A stretch of DNA of 36,360 nt from Acidobacteriota bacterium (GCA_019247455.1 JAFAOW010000128.1:1-36360); one strand, 5' to 3'. Positions 15,364-23,856 are shown, numbered from the stretch's first letter. Numbers and translations: made by a program. The notes: a model not told the origin generated them from the sequence alone.

Positions 15364-17127
15364 ATGAAGCGGTTTTTGTATATTCCTACTTTTGTATTTG
15401 CGGCCGCGGCTGCCGCCTGGGCGCAGACGCCCTCGCCTACACCCGTGCCGACGGCGACACCTGTCGTTCCGGTGAACGACGCGCAGCCCGTACGGCCTGA
15501 GAATGTCCAGGGCGTTCCTCAGATCGCACCGAATTTTCAGTCGATCGATCGTTCCTTGCCCGAACTAGGCCGCGTCGGCGTCGATATGACGAGGCAGAGG
15601 CCGTTGACGTTGAGGGACGCGCTCGAAATGGCGCTAGAGAACAACCGTGATATCGAGGTATCGAGAAAGACAGAGACGATCGCTGAATTTGACCTGGCGG
15701 CGGCGCGCGGATTCTACCAGCCGCGCCTTACGGGGCAGTCCTACTACGATCGATCGACGACGCCGAACCTGAGTGTCTTTTCAACAAACCAAACGACTAC
15801 TGTCGCATCGCTCGTGGGTAATGCAAATCTGACAGCATATAACCCTCACGAGGGTACGGTTTTCACGGGCGGCTTTACGAACTCCCGCGTGACCTCCAAT
15901 AATCCGATCACGATCCTTAGCCCGCAGTTCAATTCGGGTTTGAGTTTCTCCGTACTCCAGCCGCTTCTTCGGGGTCGAAGTTTCGATGCGACGCGCCGGA
16001 CCATCGAGATCGCCAAGCGGAATATTAGTATTACGGACACTCAATTTCGGCAGCGATCGATCGAGACGGTCGCTAGCGTCCAGCGCGCTTATTGGGACTT
16101 GACTTACGCCTTGCGGAACCTACAGGTGCAGCGCGACACCCTGCACGACGCAAAGGACCAGCTAGAACACAACCGCCGTCTCGTAAACGAGGGCCAGCTT
16201 GCTCCGATCGATGTTGTTGCGGCCGAAACACAGGTAGCAAATATCGAACAAGCGGTCTACGACGCTCTTAACACCGTCAATCTCGCAGAGAACATCCTAA
16301 AGAATCTGATCGCGCCGATGCGCTCGGATGGGATCTGGACCGAGGCAATAATGCCGGTCGAGCCGGTCGAGCAGGACGTTCCCGGGTCCGGCATTGTGGA
16401 CTCTATGGACGCAGCTCTTGCGAACCGGCCTGAGCTAGAGCTCAATCGTATTCAAAAAGACATCAATAGCCTCGACCAGCGGCTTTATCGTAACCAAACG
16501 AAACCTCAGGTCGATCTTGTCGCCAGCTACAACTCGTCGGGGATCGGCGGCAGCCTGAATCCGAACTTTAGCAATCCGTTCGCTCGCAGCGCATGTGCGG
16601 TTCCGACCTCGCCCGAATGCGTTGCTATTCAGGCACAGCAGCAGGCTTTCCTCTCGCAGATCGGCGGCGGTGCCACGTCGTACTCCGATATTTTTCAGAA
16701 TAAATATCCGACGTTTCGCGTAGGTGTGAACTTCAACATTCCTCTGGGTGGTGACAAAACGGCGAAGGCTCAGCTCGGACACGCTATCGTCGAGGGCGAG
16801 AGGATAGATGTCCAGCGAGAGCAGATCGAGCAGGGTATCCAAGTAGAGGTGCGAAACGCGTTGCAGGCTGTTCACACGGCGGAAGCTCGCTTGCGTGCGG
16901 CATCCATTGCTCGCGAAAACAGCCAGAAGCAATATGAATCCGAGCAGCGTAAGCTCGACAACGGCCAATCGGACATATACCGGGTCCTTGATCGCCAAAC
17001 CGCTCTCACCGCTGCAAAGAGCGCCGAGCTTCGTGCGCGCACAGAGCTGAATAAATCCATTGCCGACCTGCAGCGCGCGACCGGCACGACGCTCAAGGCC
17101 AATAACATTGAGGCGAAATTGAAGTAA
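15364..17127 (+). CDS. TolC-family outer-membrane efflux channel
   Basis: The 587-residue protein has a signal peptide (MKRFLYIPTFVFAAAAAAWAQ, cleavage after residue 20), a Pro/Thr-rich segment (TPSPTPVPTATPVVPV) and two structural repeats typical of outer-membrane factors: LTLRDALEMALENNRDIEVSRK in the first half, ANRPELELNRIQKDINSLD and DIYRVLDRQTALTAAKSAELRARTELNKSIADLQRATG in the second. It starts 22 bp after the pump gene with AAGGGG before the ATG. It completes the tripartite exporter with the adaptor and the RND pump. A central insert with two Cys (CAVPTSPEC) is unusual for TolC and may form a disulfide in the periplasm. Confidence 0.93.
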   Translation: MKRFLYIPTFVFAAAAAAWAQTPSPTPVPTATPVVPVNDAQPVRPENVQGVPQIAPNFQSIDRSLPELGRVGVDMTRQRPLTLRDALEMALENNRDIEVSRKTETIAEFDLAAARGFYQPRLTGQSYYDRSTTPNLSVFSTNQTTTVASLVGNANLTAYNPHEGTVFTGGFTNSRVTSNNPITILSPQFNSGLSFSVLQPLLRGRSFDATRRTIEIAKRNISITDTQFRQRSIETVASVQRAYWDLTYALRNLQVQRDTLHDAKDQLEHNRRLVNEGQLAPIDVVAAETQVANIEQAVYDALNTVNLAENILKNLIAPMRSDGIWTEAIMPVEPVEQDVPGSGIVDSMDAALANRPELELNRIQKDINSLDQRLYRNQTKPQVDLVASYNSSGIGGSLNPNFSNPFARSACAVPTSPECVAIQAQQQAFLSQIGGGATSYSDIFQNKYPTFRVGVNFNIPLGGDKTAKAQLGHAIVEGERIDVQREQIEQGIQVEVRNALQAVHTAEARLRAASIARENSQKQYESEQRKLDNGQSDIYRVLDRQTALTAAKSAELRARTELNKSIADLQRATGTTLKANNIEAKLK

Positions 17128-17206
17128 GGTATGACATGCGTTTGCGCGTGATCTTACATTGATCTCTTGGGCAGTTTTATCACGCCCAAGGGCGTAGCCC
17201 ACACGG

Positions 17207-18193
17207 ATGAAGGCTGTCTATATAAAGGAGTTTGGTTCCCTCGATAACCTCGAGCTCCGCGATGTCGCGGACCCGCAAGACCCAGCGGGAAACGAAGTCC
17301 TGGTCAAGGTCCACGCCGCTGGTCTCAACCGTGCCGATCTCATGCAGGTCGCCGGGCATTATCCTCCGCCAGCGGGATACTCTGCGAACATTCCTGGAAT
17401 GGAGTTCGCCGGCGAGATCGTCAAGGTGGGGCCGACCGCAACAGGCTGGCATTCCGGCGACCGCGTTTTCGCCATCACTGCCGGCGAAGCGCAAGCTGAA
17501 TTCGTAAGGGTGGATGCGTCGCTTCTGATTCGCATCCCCGGCGACCTGAATTTTGCCGAGGCGGCCGCGGTCCCCGAGGTATTCATCACTGCTCACGACG
17601 CGATAACTACGCAGGCGGCTTTAAGTGAAGGCGAATCACTTCTTATTCATGCGGTCGGTTCCGGGGTCGGGCTTGCGGCCCTCCAGATCGCAAAGGCCAA
17701 AGGCGTGACCGTCATCGGCACATCACGCACGGCCGACAAACTCGATCGCTGCAAAGAATTCGGCCTCGATCATGGGATCTCAACCGAGAAAGGCATCGAG
17801 TTCGCGGATCGAGTTAAGGAAGTCACCAACGGCAATGGAGCGAATGTGATCCTCGATCTGGTGGGTGCAGCCTATCTCGATGAGAATCTAAAAAGTCTCG
17901 ACCTTAAGGGTCGTATGATCCTTGTCGGGCTAACTGCGGGGCGCGAAGCCAACCTGAACATGGGCCTTGTTTTACAGAAACGCGCGAAACTCATCGGCAC
18001 TGTTCTTCGGGGCCGCTCGGTTGCGGAAAAAGCGGCCGCTTCGAGAGCGCTCGACACCGACGTTCTACCCCTTATTGCCTCCGGTTCGGTCAAACCCAAT
18101 CTTGATCGCAGCTTTGAGTCGACTGAGGTCGTCTCGGCCTACAAGTATCTCGCTTCTAACGAGAGTTTTGGGAAGGTTGTGTTGGAGTTCTAA
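17207..18193 (+). CDS. NAD(P)H-quinone oxidoreductase-like MDR enzyme (PIG3/zeta-crystallin type)
   Basis: The 328-residue cytoplasmic enzyme belongs to the zinc-free quinone oxidoreductase branch of the medium-chain dehydrogenases. The GroES-like N-terminal half contains NEVLVKVHAAGLNRADLMQVAGHYPPPAG and PGMEFAGEIVKVG. The Rossmann half contains HAVGSGVGLAALQIAKAKG and GANVILDLVGAAYLDENL, and lacks the structural zinc cysteines. The family reduces quinones or enones with NADPH. The ending GKVVLEF is typical. It stands alone after the efflux operon; a short inverted repeat CTTGGGC/GCCCAAG (17166-17190) lies just upstream. Its 3' end overlaps the next, convergent gene by 4 bp. Confidence 0.92.
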   Translation: MKAVYIKEFGSLDNLELRDVADPQDPAGNEVLVKVHAAGLNRADLMQVAGHYPPPAGYSANIPGMEFAGEIVKVGPTATGWHSGDRVFAITAGEAQAEFVRVDASLLIRIPGDLNFAEAAAVPEVFITAHDAITTQAALSEGESLLIHAVGSGVGLAALQIAKAKGVTVIGTSRTADKLDRCKEFGLDHGISTEKGIEFADRVKEVTNGNGANVILDLVGAAYLDENLKSLDLKGRMILVGLTAGREANLNMGLVLQKRAKLIGTVLRGRSVAEKAAASRALDTDVLPLIASGSVKPNLDRSFESTEVVSAYKYLASNESFGKVVLEF

Positions 18194-18495
18194 CGCGCCC
18201 GCGTGGCTGCGTCGTCAGTGATGATGCAGAGACCGGCGATCCCGTGTGCCTCTAGCTCTCTAACGAGTTCTGCCGCTTGCCAGTATTTGAGGCCGCCCGC
18301 CTCGACCTTGTCAAAGGAAACGACCGACCATTCAGGCAATTCCAGATCACAGGATATTTCCGTCAGGGTTTCGCTGTCGTCAGAAAGCGACACGCTGTTA
18401 AGCTCTCGCCACTCGAAGGTGTCGGAGGGCGCGAGGGTATCCGCCGTTCGCTTGGAGAGCTGAGAGATACCTGACCTCATTTCCTGAATTCTCAT
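18190..18495 (-). CDS. Hypothetical protein, 101 residues
   Basis: I do not recognise this family. The start is placed at the ATG whose Shine-Dalgarno AGAGGA lies 2 bases upstream on the minus strand (18498-18503); a longer in-frame start at 18534 lacks one. The product is acidic and soluble, with an N-terminal basic helix (MRIQEMRSGISQLSKR), a strand-rich centre (ISCDLELPEWSVVSFDKV) and a helical end (LKYWQAAELVRELEAHG). Its composition is protein-like and the ribosome site supports it. It overlaps the oxidoreductase stop by 4 bp. Confidence 0.6.
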   Translation of the reverse strand: MRIQEMRSGISQLSKRTADTLAPSDTFEWRELNSVSLSDDSETLTEISCDLELPEWSVVSFDKVEAGGLKYWQAAELVRELEAHGIAGLCIITDDAATRAR

Positions 18496-18626
18496 GATCC
18501 TCTTCGAGTTCAGACAGGCTAGCACACGCTCCAAACGCCTGTAAACACCTTTTTTATAAGAGCTTTTGCCATTCGACGGCCGCTCAAGCTAAAAACTTTT
18601 CAACTTGCTAAAATGGATGATCCGAT

Positions 18627-19697
18627 ATGCTTTTTAGAGAGTCGATCTTCCTCACAGGTTTCCCGGGTTTTATCGCCAGCCGGCTCGTCGAACGTCTTGC
18701 ACGTCCGGAAACCCAGTTCTTCCTTCTGGTCCAGCCGCAATTTATCGAAAAAGCAATGGCCGAGGTGGAGGATATCGCTGCAGCGACCGGCACGCCTCTT
18801 GAAAGCTTCGTCCTCGTCGAGGGGGACATCTCTCTGCCTAAGCTCGGAATGTCGGATGAAGATCTCGAGACAATACAGTTCGAGACCACGGATGTTTTTC
18901 ACCTGGCGGCGGTTTACGACCTCGCCGTCGATAAAGACCTTGCCTATCGCGTCAATTTTGAGGGAACGAAGAATGTAAATGACGTTGTGGTCTCTATTCG
19001 CGAGCTCCGGCGGTATAACTACATTTCGACCTGTTATGTCGCGGGTAAACGCGAGGGCCGGATCCTGGAGACCGAGCTCGACCATAAAGCTGGCTTCCGA
19101 AACCATTACGAGGAAACAAAGTACCTCGCTGAGATCGAGGTCGAGAAGTTGAAGGCAACTCTGCCAGTGACCATATTCCGGCCCTCGGTGGTCGTCGGCG
19201 ATTCGCAAACCGGCGAGACCGCAAAGTACGACGGTATCTATTACCTGATCCAATACCTGCGAAAATTTCCGGCCTTGCTCCGCGTGGTGAATGTCGGTAA
19301 TGACAACGTGCGCCTGAATCTGGTTCCGGTTGATTTTGTCGTCGAAAGTATCGCCGTTCTCGCGCGCGATCCGGCCGCAATTGGGAAAACCATCGCCCTG
19401 GCGGACCCGACACCGATGACCACCGCCCAGCTTTTCGACGTGATCGCTAAAAGATTAACCGGCCGTAAATCGGAATTCCGGCCGCCACCGAAGCTTGTCG
19501 AGTGGTTCCTGAGCAAGAGCATCTCGCCGCCGATGACCGGCCTGCCCAAGGTCGGCGTGCCCTACTTTTTCATTTCTCAGACCTACGACACCTCGGTCGC
19601 GGAAGAGCTGTTGGCTGCGCGCGGGGTTGCATGCCCGCCATTCGACAGCTATGTGGCAAATTTGCTCGAGTTCGTCGAGGATTTTCCCGAGCTTTGA
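18627..19697 (+). CDS. SDR-family NAD(P)-dependent reductase (NAD_binding_4 / thioester-reductase-like)
   Basis: The 356-residue protein is an extended short-chain dehydrogenase. Its cofactor motif is TGFPGFIASRLVERL (residues 10-24), with the active-site Tyr161-x-x-x-Lys165 (YEETK) and the upstream Ser134 (YISTCYVAG). The sequence resembles the male-sterility/fatty acyl reductase (NAD_binding_4) branch: VEGDISLPKLG, VFHLAAVYDL, VNFEGTKNV, FRPSVVVGDSQTGE. Members reduce thioesters of acyl-CoA or carrier-bound acids, or epimerise sugars; the substrate here is not determined. The start ATG follows a possible -10 TAAAAT (18609-18614) closely. It is followed after 50 bp by the VWA protein gene. 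Confidence 0.85.
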   Translation: MLFRESIFLTGFPGFIASRLVERLARPETQFFLLVQPQFIEKAMAEVEDIAAATGTPLESFVLVEGDISLPKLGMSDEDLETIQFETTDVFHLAAVYDLAVDKDLAYRVNFEGTKNVNDVVVSIRELRRYNYISTCYVAGKREGRILETELDHKAGFRNHYEETKYLAEIEVEKLKATLPVTIFRPSVVVGDSQTGETAKYDGIYYLIQYLRKFPALLRVVNVGNDNVRLNLVPVDFVVESIAVLARDPAAIGKTIALADPTPMTTAQLFDVIAKRLTGRKSEFRPPPKLVEWFLSKSISPPMTGLPKVGVPYFFISQTYDTSVAEELLAARGVACPPFDSYVANLLEFVEDFPEL

Positions 19698-19747
19698 TCC
19701 ATCTTTCTCGAAGCATATCCTCGCCTGATTCGCGCATCCTAAGACCA

Positions 19748-20863
19748 ATGCTTCCGATCTCGATGAGACGTGCCGTCGTCATTTCCGGGTTGTCGCTTCT
19801 ATCTGCCGCGGGTATCTTTGCTCAAAGCGGCCGTGTCCAGTCGGCCCCGACACCAACGCCCGATGACACCATCCGCGTCCACAGCGAAGAGATCAAGCTG
19901 AATGTACTTGCCTTCGATGAGAATGGCCGTTTCTTTCGCGACGTAACGCCTAGCGACCTCGTCATCTCCGAGAATAATATTCTTCATCAACCCTCGAGCG
20001 TTCGACGCGTGCCGGCGAATGTATTGATCCTCATGGACACCGGCGGCGAGCTGCGCTCGGTCAAGAGTCTCGATAAGACACGAAAGGCTGCGCAGACCGT
20101 GGTCGACACCCTTCGCCCGGGTGACTCGATAGCGATCATGCAGTACAGCGATAAGCCCGAGATCGTTCAGGAATGGACCTCTGACAAAGCCGCCGCGACG
20201 CAGGCGATCGCGAGGACGAATTTCGGCCGGCGGGATGCGTATGTTGATGCTTTGAAGATGGCGCGCAACTTCATGGTCCGGAGCGGCCTCGACAATAAGC
20301 ACCTGATCCTGATCACGGACGGCACCGACAGCGGCGGTCGCGGATCGGATAAGTTCGATGCCCTTCAGGCATTGCTTGCTACCGACATTACGGTGCATGT
20401 GCTCAGCTACACTTCAATGGAAGCAGTCAGCATCGAGCCGCGGACCAAAGGAACTTCAAACTCGCCGCCGCCCAAGGCGATGCCCGACGAGATCTCCGCC
20501 ACTTTGCCCAACGGCGTAAAGCCCACGGGCGTGAAAGTCGGCCCAACCATCAACCTCGACCGCACTCTTATTAACAAGCTCAAGTCCCGCAAGACCGATC
20601 TTGAGACCAGTGAAAAGCAGCTCGAGAAGATCGCCGAGAACACCAACGGTGAATTCGTCCTGCCAGCAAGTCCCGACGAGATGATCGAGAAAGCGCGGCT
20701 GATCTCGAAGATGATCGATGCCTCTTATGTCGTCACCTACATGCCGAAGGTCCCCGTCGTCGAGACCCGCGGTATCGCTGAGCGAAATATCGAGGTCACC
20801 TCAAAACGCGAGGGTTTGATCGTCCAAGCACGCCGCAAACTGGTGATCGACACATCCAAATAG
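19748..20863 (+). CDS. Secreted VWA-domain protein (VWFA-related Acidobacterial type)
   Basis: The 371-residue protein has a signal peptide (MRRAVVISGLSLLSAAGIFAQ from Met6; cleavage after about residue 25), a short Pro/Thr linker, an N-terminal beta domain (VHSEEIKLNVLAFDENGRFF, VTPSDLVISEN) and a von Willebrand A fold (about residues 92-340). This order is that of the VWFA-related domain common in Acidobacteria. The metal site is degenerate: the usual DxSxS is DTGGE at 97-101 (LILMDTGGELRS), while ITDGTDS is kept. It probably acts in the periplasm or outside in protein-protein contact without a normal MIDAS metal. The open frame extends upstream into the SDR gene, but the first ATG outside that gene is taken. 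Confidence 0.85.
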   Translation: MLPISMRRAVVISGLSLLSAAGIFAQSGRVQSAPTPTPDDTIRVHSEEIKLNVLAFDENGRFFRDVTPSDLVISENNILHQPSSVRRVPANVLILMDTGGELRSVKSLDKTRKAAQTVVDTLRPGDSIAIMQYSDKPEIVQEWTSDKAAATQAIARTNFGRRDAYVDALKMARNFMVRSGLDNKHLILITDGTDSGGRGSDKFDALQALLATDITVHVLSYTSMEAVSIEPRTKGTSNSPPPKAMPDEISATLPNGVKPTGVKVGPTINLDRTLINKLKSRKTDLETSEKQLEKIAENTNGEFVLPASPDEMIEKARLISKMIDASYVVTYMPKVPVVETRGIAERNIEVTSKREGLIVQARRKLVIDTSK

Positions 20864-20943
20864 GCGTTCTCGCGCATCCCACCTTTTAGAAGTATCATCA
20901 CAACCTGACATTTTTCGGCACCGCGCGGGGTGTTCAAGATAGT

Positions 20944-20970
20944 TGTAACCTCCGGCGTCCCAAGGCCGTC
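20944..20970 (+). promoter_or_regulatory. Candidate ECF-sigma autoregulatory promoter
   Basis: TGTAACC (20944-20950) and CGTC (20967-20970) are separated by 16 bp, the form of several ECF sigma promoters (an AAC-containing -35 and a CGTC -10). It lies 33 bp before the ECF sigma gene, as expected for autoregulation. Motif match only. Confidence 0.35.
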
Positions 20971-21003
20971 ATCATTTCCGACGGGTTAGGCAGTATTCGA
21001 CCG

Positions 21004-21651
21004 ATGAGCAGTTACCAAACCGCTTTGCAGAACGAGAATATTATCACCCATATCGAGGCCGACAGACTTCAGGCCGGCGTGCGCGCTGATCGCACGGACA
21101 ACCAGCTCGTGGACCTCGTTTTGGCCGGTGATACGAATGCGTTCGAGGAGATCTTCGACCGGCACAAGCGGCTGGTCGCCATCGTAGCGAGCCGTTATTT
21201 CCGTCGTCCCGAGATCATTGAGGAGATGGTGCAGACGGCCTTCGCTAAGGCTTATACCGATCTGCATACGTTTCGCGGCAAATACGATCGCTCCTTCTCG
21301 AGCTGGCTCTCGACCATCACGGCGAACGCCTGCTTCGACGCGTTGCGCAAGCAAAAAAGGCGCCCCGAGCGTCTCACATGCGAACTGAGCGAACACGAGT
21401 CACAAGCGTTGCTGGACCTGACTAACGAAAGCCCGCGCAATGCGGAAACACAGCTCTCGGATATAGATCTCGCGAATAAACTTCTCGCGGGGCTGTCGGA
21501 CGAGGACCAGGCCCTTCTAGGGATGCTCTACTCGGACGAGATGAGCGTTGCCGACATAGCCGAGATCCACGGTCTGACGGAATCGAATGTAAAGGTGCGT
21601 GCATGGCGGGCACGCAAGACCCTAAGGAAGCTCGTTAAAAAGTATTTGTAA
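21004..21651 (+). CDS. ECF-type sigma-70 factor
   Basis: The 215-residue protein has only sigma regions 2 and 4. Region 2 spans about residues 38-105 (DLVLAGDTNAFEEIFDRHKRLV, EEMVQTAFAKAYTDLHTFRG, FSSWLSTITANACFDALRKQKRR). Region 4 spans about 155-212 (LSDEDQALLGMLYSDEMSVADIAEIHGLTESNVKVRAWRARKTLRKLV) with its helix-turn-helix. It directs RNA polymerase to a small regulon, usually for envelope or stress genes. The next gene, 39 bp downstream, encodes a single-pass membrane protein that fits an anti-sigma partner, followed by a secreted protein. A candidate self-directed promoter lies at 20944. Confidence 0.93.
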   Translation: MSSYQTALQNENIITHIEADRLQAGVRADRTDNQLVDLVLAGDTNAFEEIFDRHKRLVAIVASRYFRRPEIIEEMVQTAFAKAYTDLHTFRGKYDRSFSSWLSTITANACFDALRKQKRRPERLTCELSEHESQALLDLTNESPRNAETQLSDIDLANKLLAGLSDEDQALLGMLYSDEMSVADIAEIHGLTESNVKVRAWRARKTLRKLVKKYL

Positions 21652-21690
21652 CGCTAAAAAAGGCGGCAGCGTCTTTATTTACTGGGAAAG

Positions 21691-22359
21691 ATGGATACGA
21701 AGTTCGACAACAAAACCCTTGATTCTCTTGGCGAAAAGCTCATCCGGGCGAGCCGCCGCGAACGCGTCGATATCGATGCGATCATCGGCAATGAGAAGTT
21801 TTTTGAGGGCGTTTTAAAGCGCATTAACGATGACGCTCAGAAGACAAGGCGCTTCTCCGTGTTCACATCCCAGCGGCTGGCCGTTGTCGGCAGCCTCGCG
21901 ACTCTCCTTTTTGTCGGGGCCGTCGCATTCAATATCTATAGACCGATGACACGCGGCTCCGCCGCTGTTTTCGGCAAAGTTCCGGTAGCAGAGCCGGAAA
22001 CAAAGCCAGGGCCCGTGGGTCCTCCTCCTGTAGCGAATGAAAGCAATTATTCGGCGGGCCTTGGCAAACACGATGAAGCGGTCTATTCCGATATCGAAAG
22101 GCCTGCCGCGCGCCCAAGGGCCATCAAGGCCAGCGCAAGAGAGGTGTCTCATGAGACGGACGAGGATTTTTACCCGGTCTCATATTCCGGCGACCCCAGC
22201 GAGATGGGCGGCGGGCGCGTCATCCGCGTAGATCTGCCGCGGTCCACGCTCTTTGCAATGGGCGTGAATATTCCGCTTGAGAACGATTCCCCTACCGTCA
22301 AAGCTGATCTGTTGGTCGGCCCCGACGGCGTCACGCGTGCGGTCCGCGTAGTAAATTGA
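21691..22359 (+). CDS. Putative membrane anti-sigma protein
   Basis: The 222-residue product has a cytoplasmic N-terminal helical region (residues 1-60; SLGEKLIRASRRERVDIDAII, FFEGVLKRINDD), one membrane segment (about 62-83, LAVVGSLATLLFVGAVAFNIY) and a periplasmic part with a Pro-rich linker and a compact end (VIRVDLPRSTLFAMGVNIPL, VKADLLVGPDGVTRAVRVV). No zinc-binding HxxxCxxC motif of ZAS anti-sigma factors is present. Position right after an ECF sigma gene and the topology suggest an anti-sigma or sigma-linked sensor; this is inference from context. The C-terminal block may be a small beta domain that senses the envelope. Confidence 0.65.
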   Translation: MDTKFDNKTLDSLGEKLIRASRRERVDIDAIIGNEKFFEGVLKRINDDAQKTRRFSVFTSQRLAVVGSLATLLFVGAVAFNIYRPMTRGSAAVFGKVPVAEPETKPGPVGPPPVANESNYSAGLGKHDEAVYSDIERPAARPRAIKASAREVSHETDEDFYPVSYSGDPSEMGGGRVIRVDLPRSTLFAMGVNIPLENDSPTVKADLLVGPDGVTRAVRVVN

Positions 22360-22394
22360 CCGAATATTAAACAGCACTAATCGAGGAGACTTGT

Positions 22395-23540
22395 ATGAAG
22401 ATCATAGTAGGACTTTTGATGATCGCCAGCCTCGGCGTCGCCGCCTGGGCACAGCAGGATGCGAAGGTCGTCGCAGAAATGGCCGCTTCGACCGACCGCA
22501 TCGTGAAGAACTCGCCCTTCTCGGCCGATGCGATCTCGGAGAGCGTCCAGACGCTTGCCGACGGCAACCGCATCGTCCATACCACCACGACCAAGATGTT
22601 TCGCAACAGCGAAGGCCGCTTCCGCCGCGATATCTCGAGCGGATCGGGCAGCGTTCCCGGCGCGAACTATAACGTCGGTTTCTCGACCACCATTCTTGAT
22701 CCCGTGAATGGCGCCCGCTACACCTTTAACGATAGGGAAAAGGTCGCGCGGCAGTACACCTTTCGGGCCCCGACGCCGGTCACCATCGGCGGGCAGGGAT
22801 TTGGGACCTTCTACAGCACAGGCAGTGTGAACCAGGCTGATAAGGAAAGGTCCATTGTGTCGCTCAACACGAAGCTCGATGGTTCTAGCGCGTCCGACAA
22901 TGCGAACGCCGATCGCGAGCGGGCGGTCGCCGCCCTTAAAGCCAGCAGCGTTGTTACCAACCTCGATCCTGACAAGGCGGCCGAGATCGAGATGGCTGCA
23001 GCTACGCTTCGGATGGTCACGCCCGCAGCTCCGCTCGCTGGCATTTCAGGCAACATGACGGTTATGCCGAGCACGGTGGTTGCTCCTGTTGCGGTCGGCG
23101 GTGCCGGCGGCGTTAGTTTCATGACTAGCGATGGCGTGAAGTCTCGTTACGAATCCCACACCGAGAAGTTGGGCACGCAGAATTTTGAGGGAGTCGATGC
23201 CGAGGGAACCCGCACCACGACCACGATCCCGGCGGGAGCGATCGGTAACGAGCGTCCCATCGATATCGTGTATGAGAGCTGGTATTCCAAGGACCTGCAG
23301 CTCGTCGTTTACTCGAAACGCAGCGATCCGCGCACCGGTGAGCAGACGTATCGCCTAACCAACATCAGCCGCTCGGAGCCCGACCAGTCCGTCTTTGCAG
23401 TACCGTCAGGCTACCGCATCGTTTCGCAGAACACACCGGGCGTCTACACGGTCGCCACACCGAAAAAGACCGCGACCCCGCAGACCGAGGCCAAGGCCGC
23501 TCAGCAGCCAACCCCGGGCACAACTCGCGCGAGGCCTTAA
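22395..23540 (+). CDS. Secreted protein of unknown function in the ECF-sigma operon
   Basis: The 381-residue protein has a signal peptide (MKIIVGLLMIASLGVAAWA, cleavage before Gln20) and a strong Shine-Dalgarno GAGGAG before the ATG. The mature part begins with a beta-rich domain (DRIVKNSPFSADAISES, NRIVHTTTTKMFRNSEGRFRRD, ATILDP-like turn VNGARYTFN) reminiscent of periplasmic MucB/LolA-like carriers, then Ala-rich stretches and a Pro/Thr/Ala tail. The second half (KLGTQNFEGVDAEGTRTTTTIPAGAIGNERPI) continues the beta pattern (DIVYESWYSKDLQLVVYSKRSDPRTGEQTYRLTNI). It may transmit an envelope signal to the membrane protein upstream. The function is not established. Confidence 0.72.
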   Translation: MKIIVGLLMIASLGVAAWAQQDAKVVAEMAASTDRIVKNSPFSADAISESVQTLADGNRIVHTTTTKMFRNSEGRFRRDISSGSGSVPGANYNVGFSTTILDPVNGARYTFNDREKVARQYTFRAPTPVTIGGQGFGTFYSTGSVNQADKERSIVSLNTKLDGSSASDNANADRERAVAALKASSVVTNLDPDKAAEIEMAAATLRMVTPAAPLAGISGNMTVMPSTVVAPVAVGGAGGVSFMTSDGVKSRYESHTEKLGTQNFEGVDAEGTRTTTTIPAGAIGNERPIDIVYESWYSKDLQLVVYSKRSDPRTGEQTYRLTNISRSEPDQSVFAVPSGYRIVSQNTPGVYTVATPKKTATPQTEAKAAQQPTPGTTRARP

Positions 23541-23600
23541 CAAAAAGCTCCCCTCCTTGTTTAGGAGGGGTGGCCGAAGGCCGGGGTGGTAGTTTTCTCA
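23541..23600. repeat. REP-like palindromic repeat
   Basis: Two adjacent hairpins lie just after a stop codon: CCCCTCCT/AGGAGGGG (23550-23557 and 23563-23570, loop TGTTT), then GGCC-GAA-GGCC (23572-23582), followed by GGGGTGGT. This composite (a CCCCTCC palindrome next to a GGCCGAAGGCC core and GGGGTGGT) resembles dispersed intergenic REP-type repeats of diverse bacteria. Only one copy occurs in the window. Confidence 0.55.
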
Positions 23601-23818
23601 GGCCAGCAACAAGGAAGGACGGGCTAACCCCCGTCCTTTTTCTTTTGGAGCACCAGATTTGGAGGGCGACACTCCTGTCCGCATCGCCGCGCAAGGGCGA
23701 CCTCGGATCAGCAGTCTTCCGGCAATTGCGGCGACACGAACACAGGCTCCGACTTGCGAAAGCCGGCACGCAGCAAGGGCGTTTCGTGAACGTACGTCCA
23801 AGTCGCAGAAGCAGCTTA
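23601..23818. other. Intergenic stretch between secreted-protein gene and perR
   Basis: Apart from the REP-like repeat before it and the terminator at 23615, I see no gene here. Short open frames on both strands cover it but have no ribosome sites or protein-like features. The composition stays GC-rich until the AT-rich perR promoter. Confidence 0.4.
23615..23646 (+). terminator. Intrinsic terminator downstream of the ECF-sigma operon
   Basis: AAGGACGGG (23615-23623) and CCCGTCCTT (23630-23638) form a perfect 9-bp stem with a 6-base loop, followed by TTTCTTTT. It isolates the sigma operon from the perR module. Confidence 0.85.
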
Positions 23819-23849
23819 TTGACAAAGAAACTAATTAGAATTATTCTAA
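23819..23849 (+). promoter_or_regulatory. perR promoter with a perfect 7-1-7 PerR box
   Basis: TTGACA (23819-23824) and TATTCT (23842-23847) are 17 bp apart. The inverted repeat TTAGAAT-T-ATTCTAA (23835-23849) is a perfect 7-1-7 palindrome matching the PerR box form TTAnAATnATTnTAA, and it covers the -10. Bound PerR would block transcription of its own operon. The -10 ends 9 bases before the ATG at 23857, so the mRNA is leaderless or nearly so. Confidence 0.85.
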
Positions 23850-23856
23850 CTCTATC

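Noticed and set aside
16435-17202. Reverse-strand open frame of 255 codons opposite the TolC gene
   Set aside because: It is antisense to a clear TolC-family gene and has no recognisable domain.
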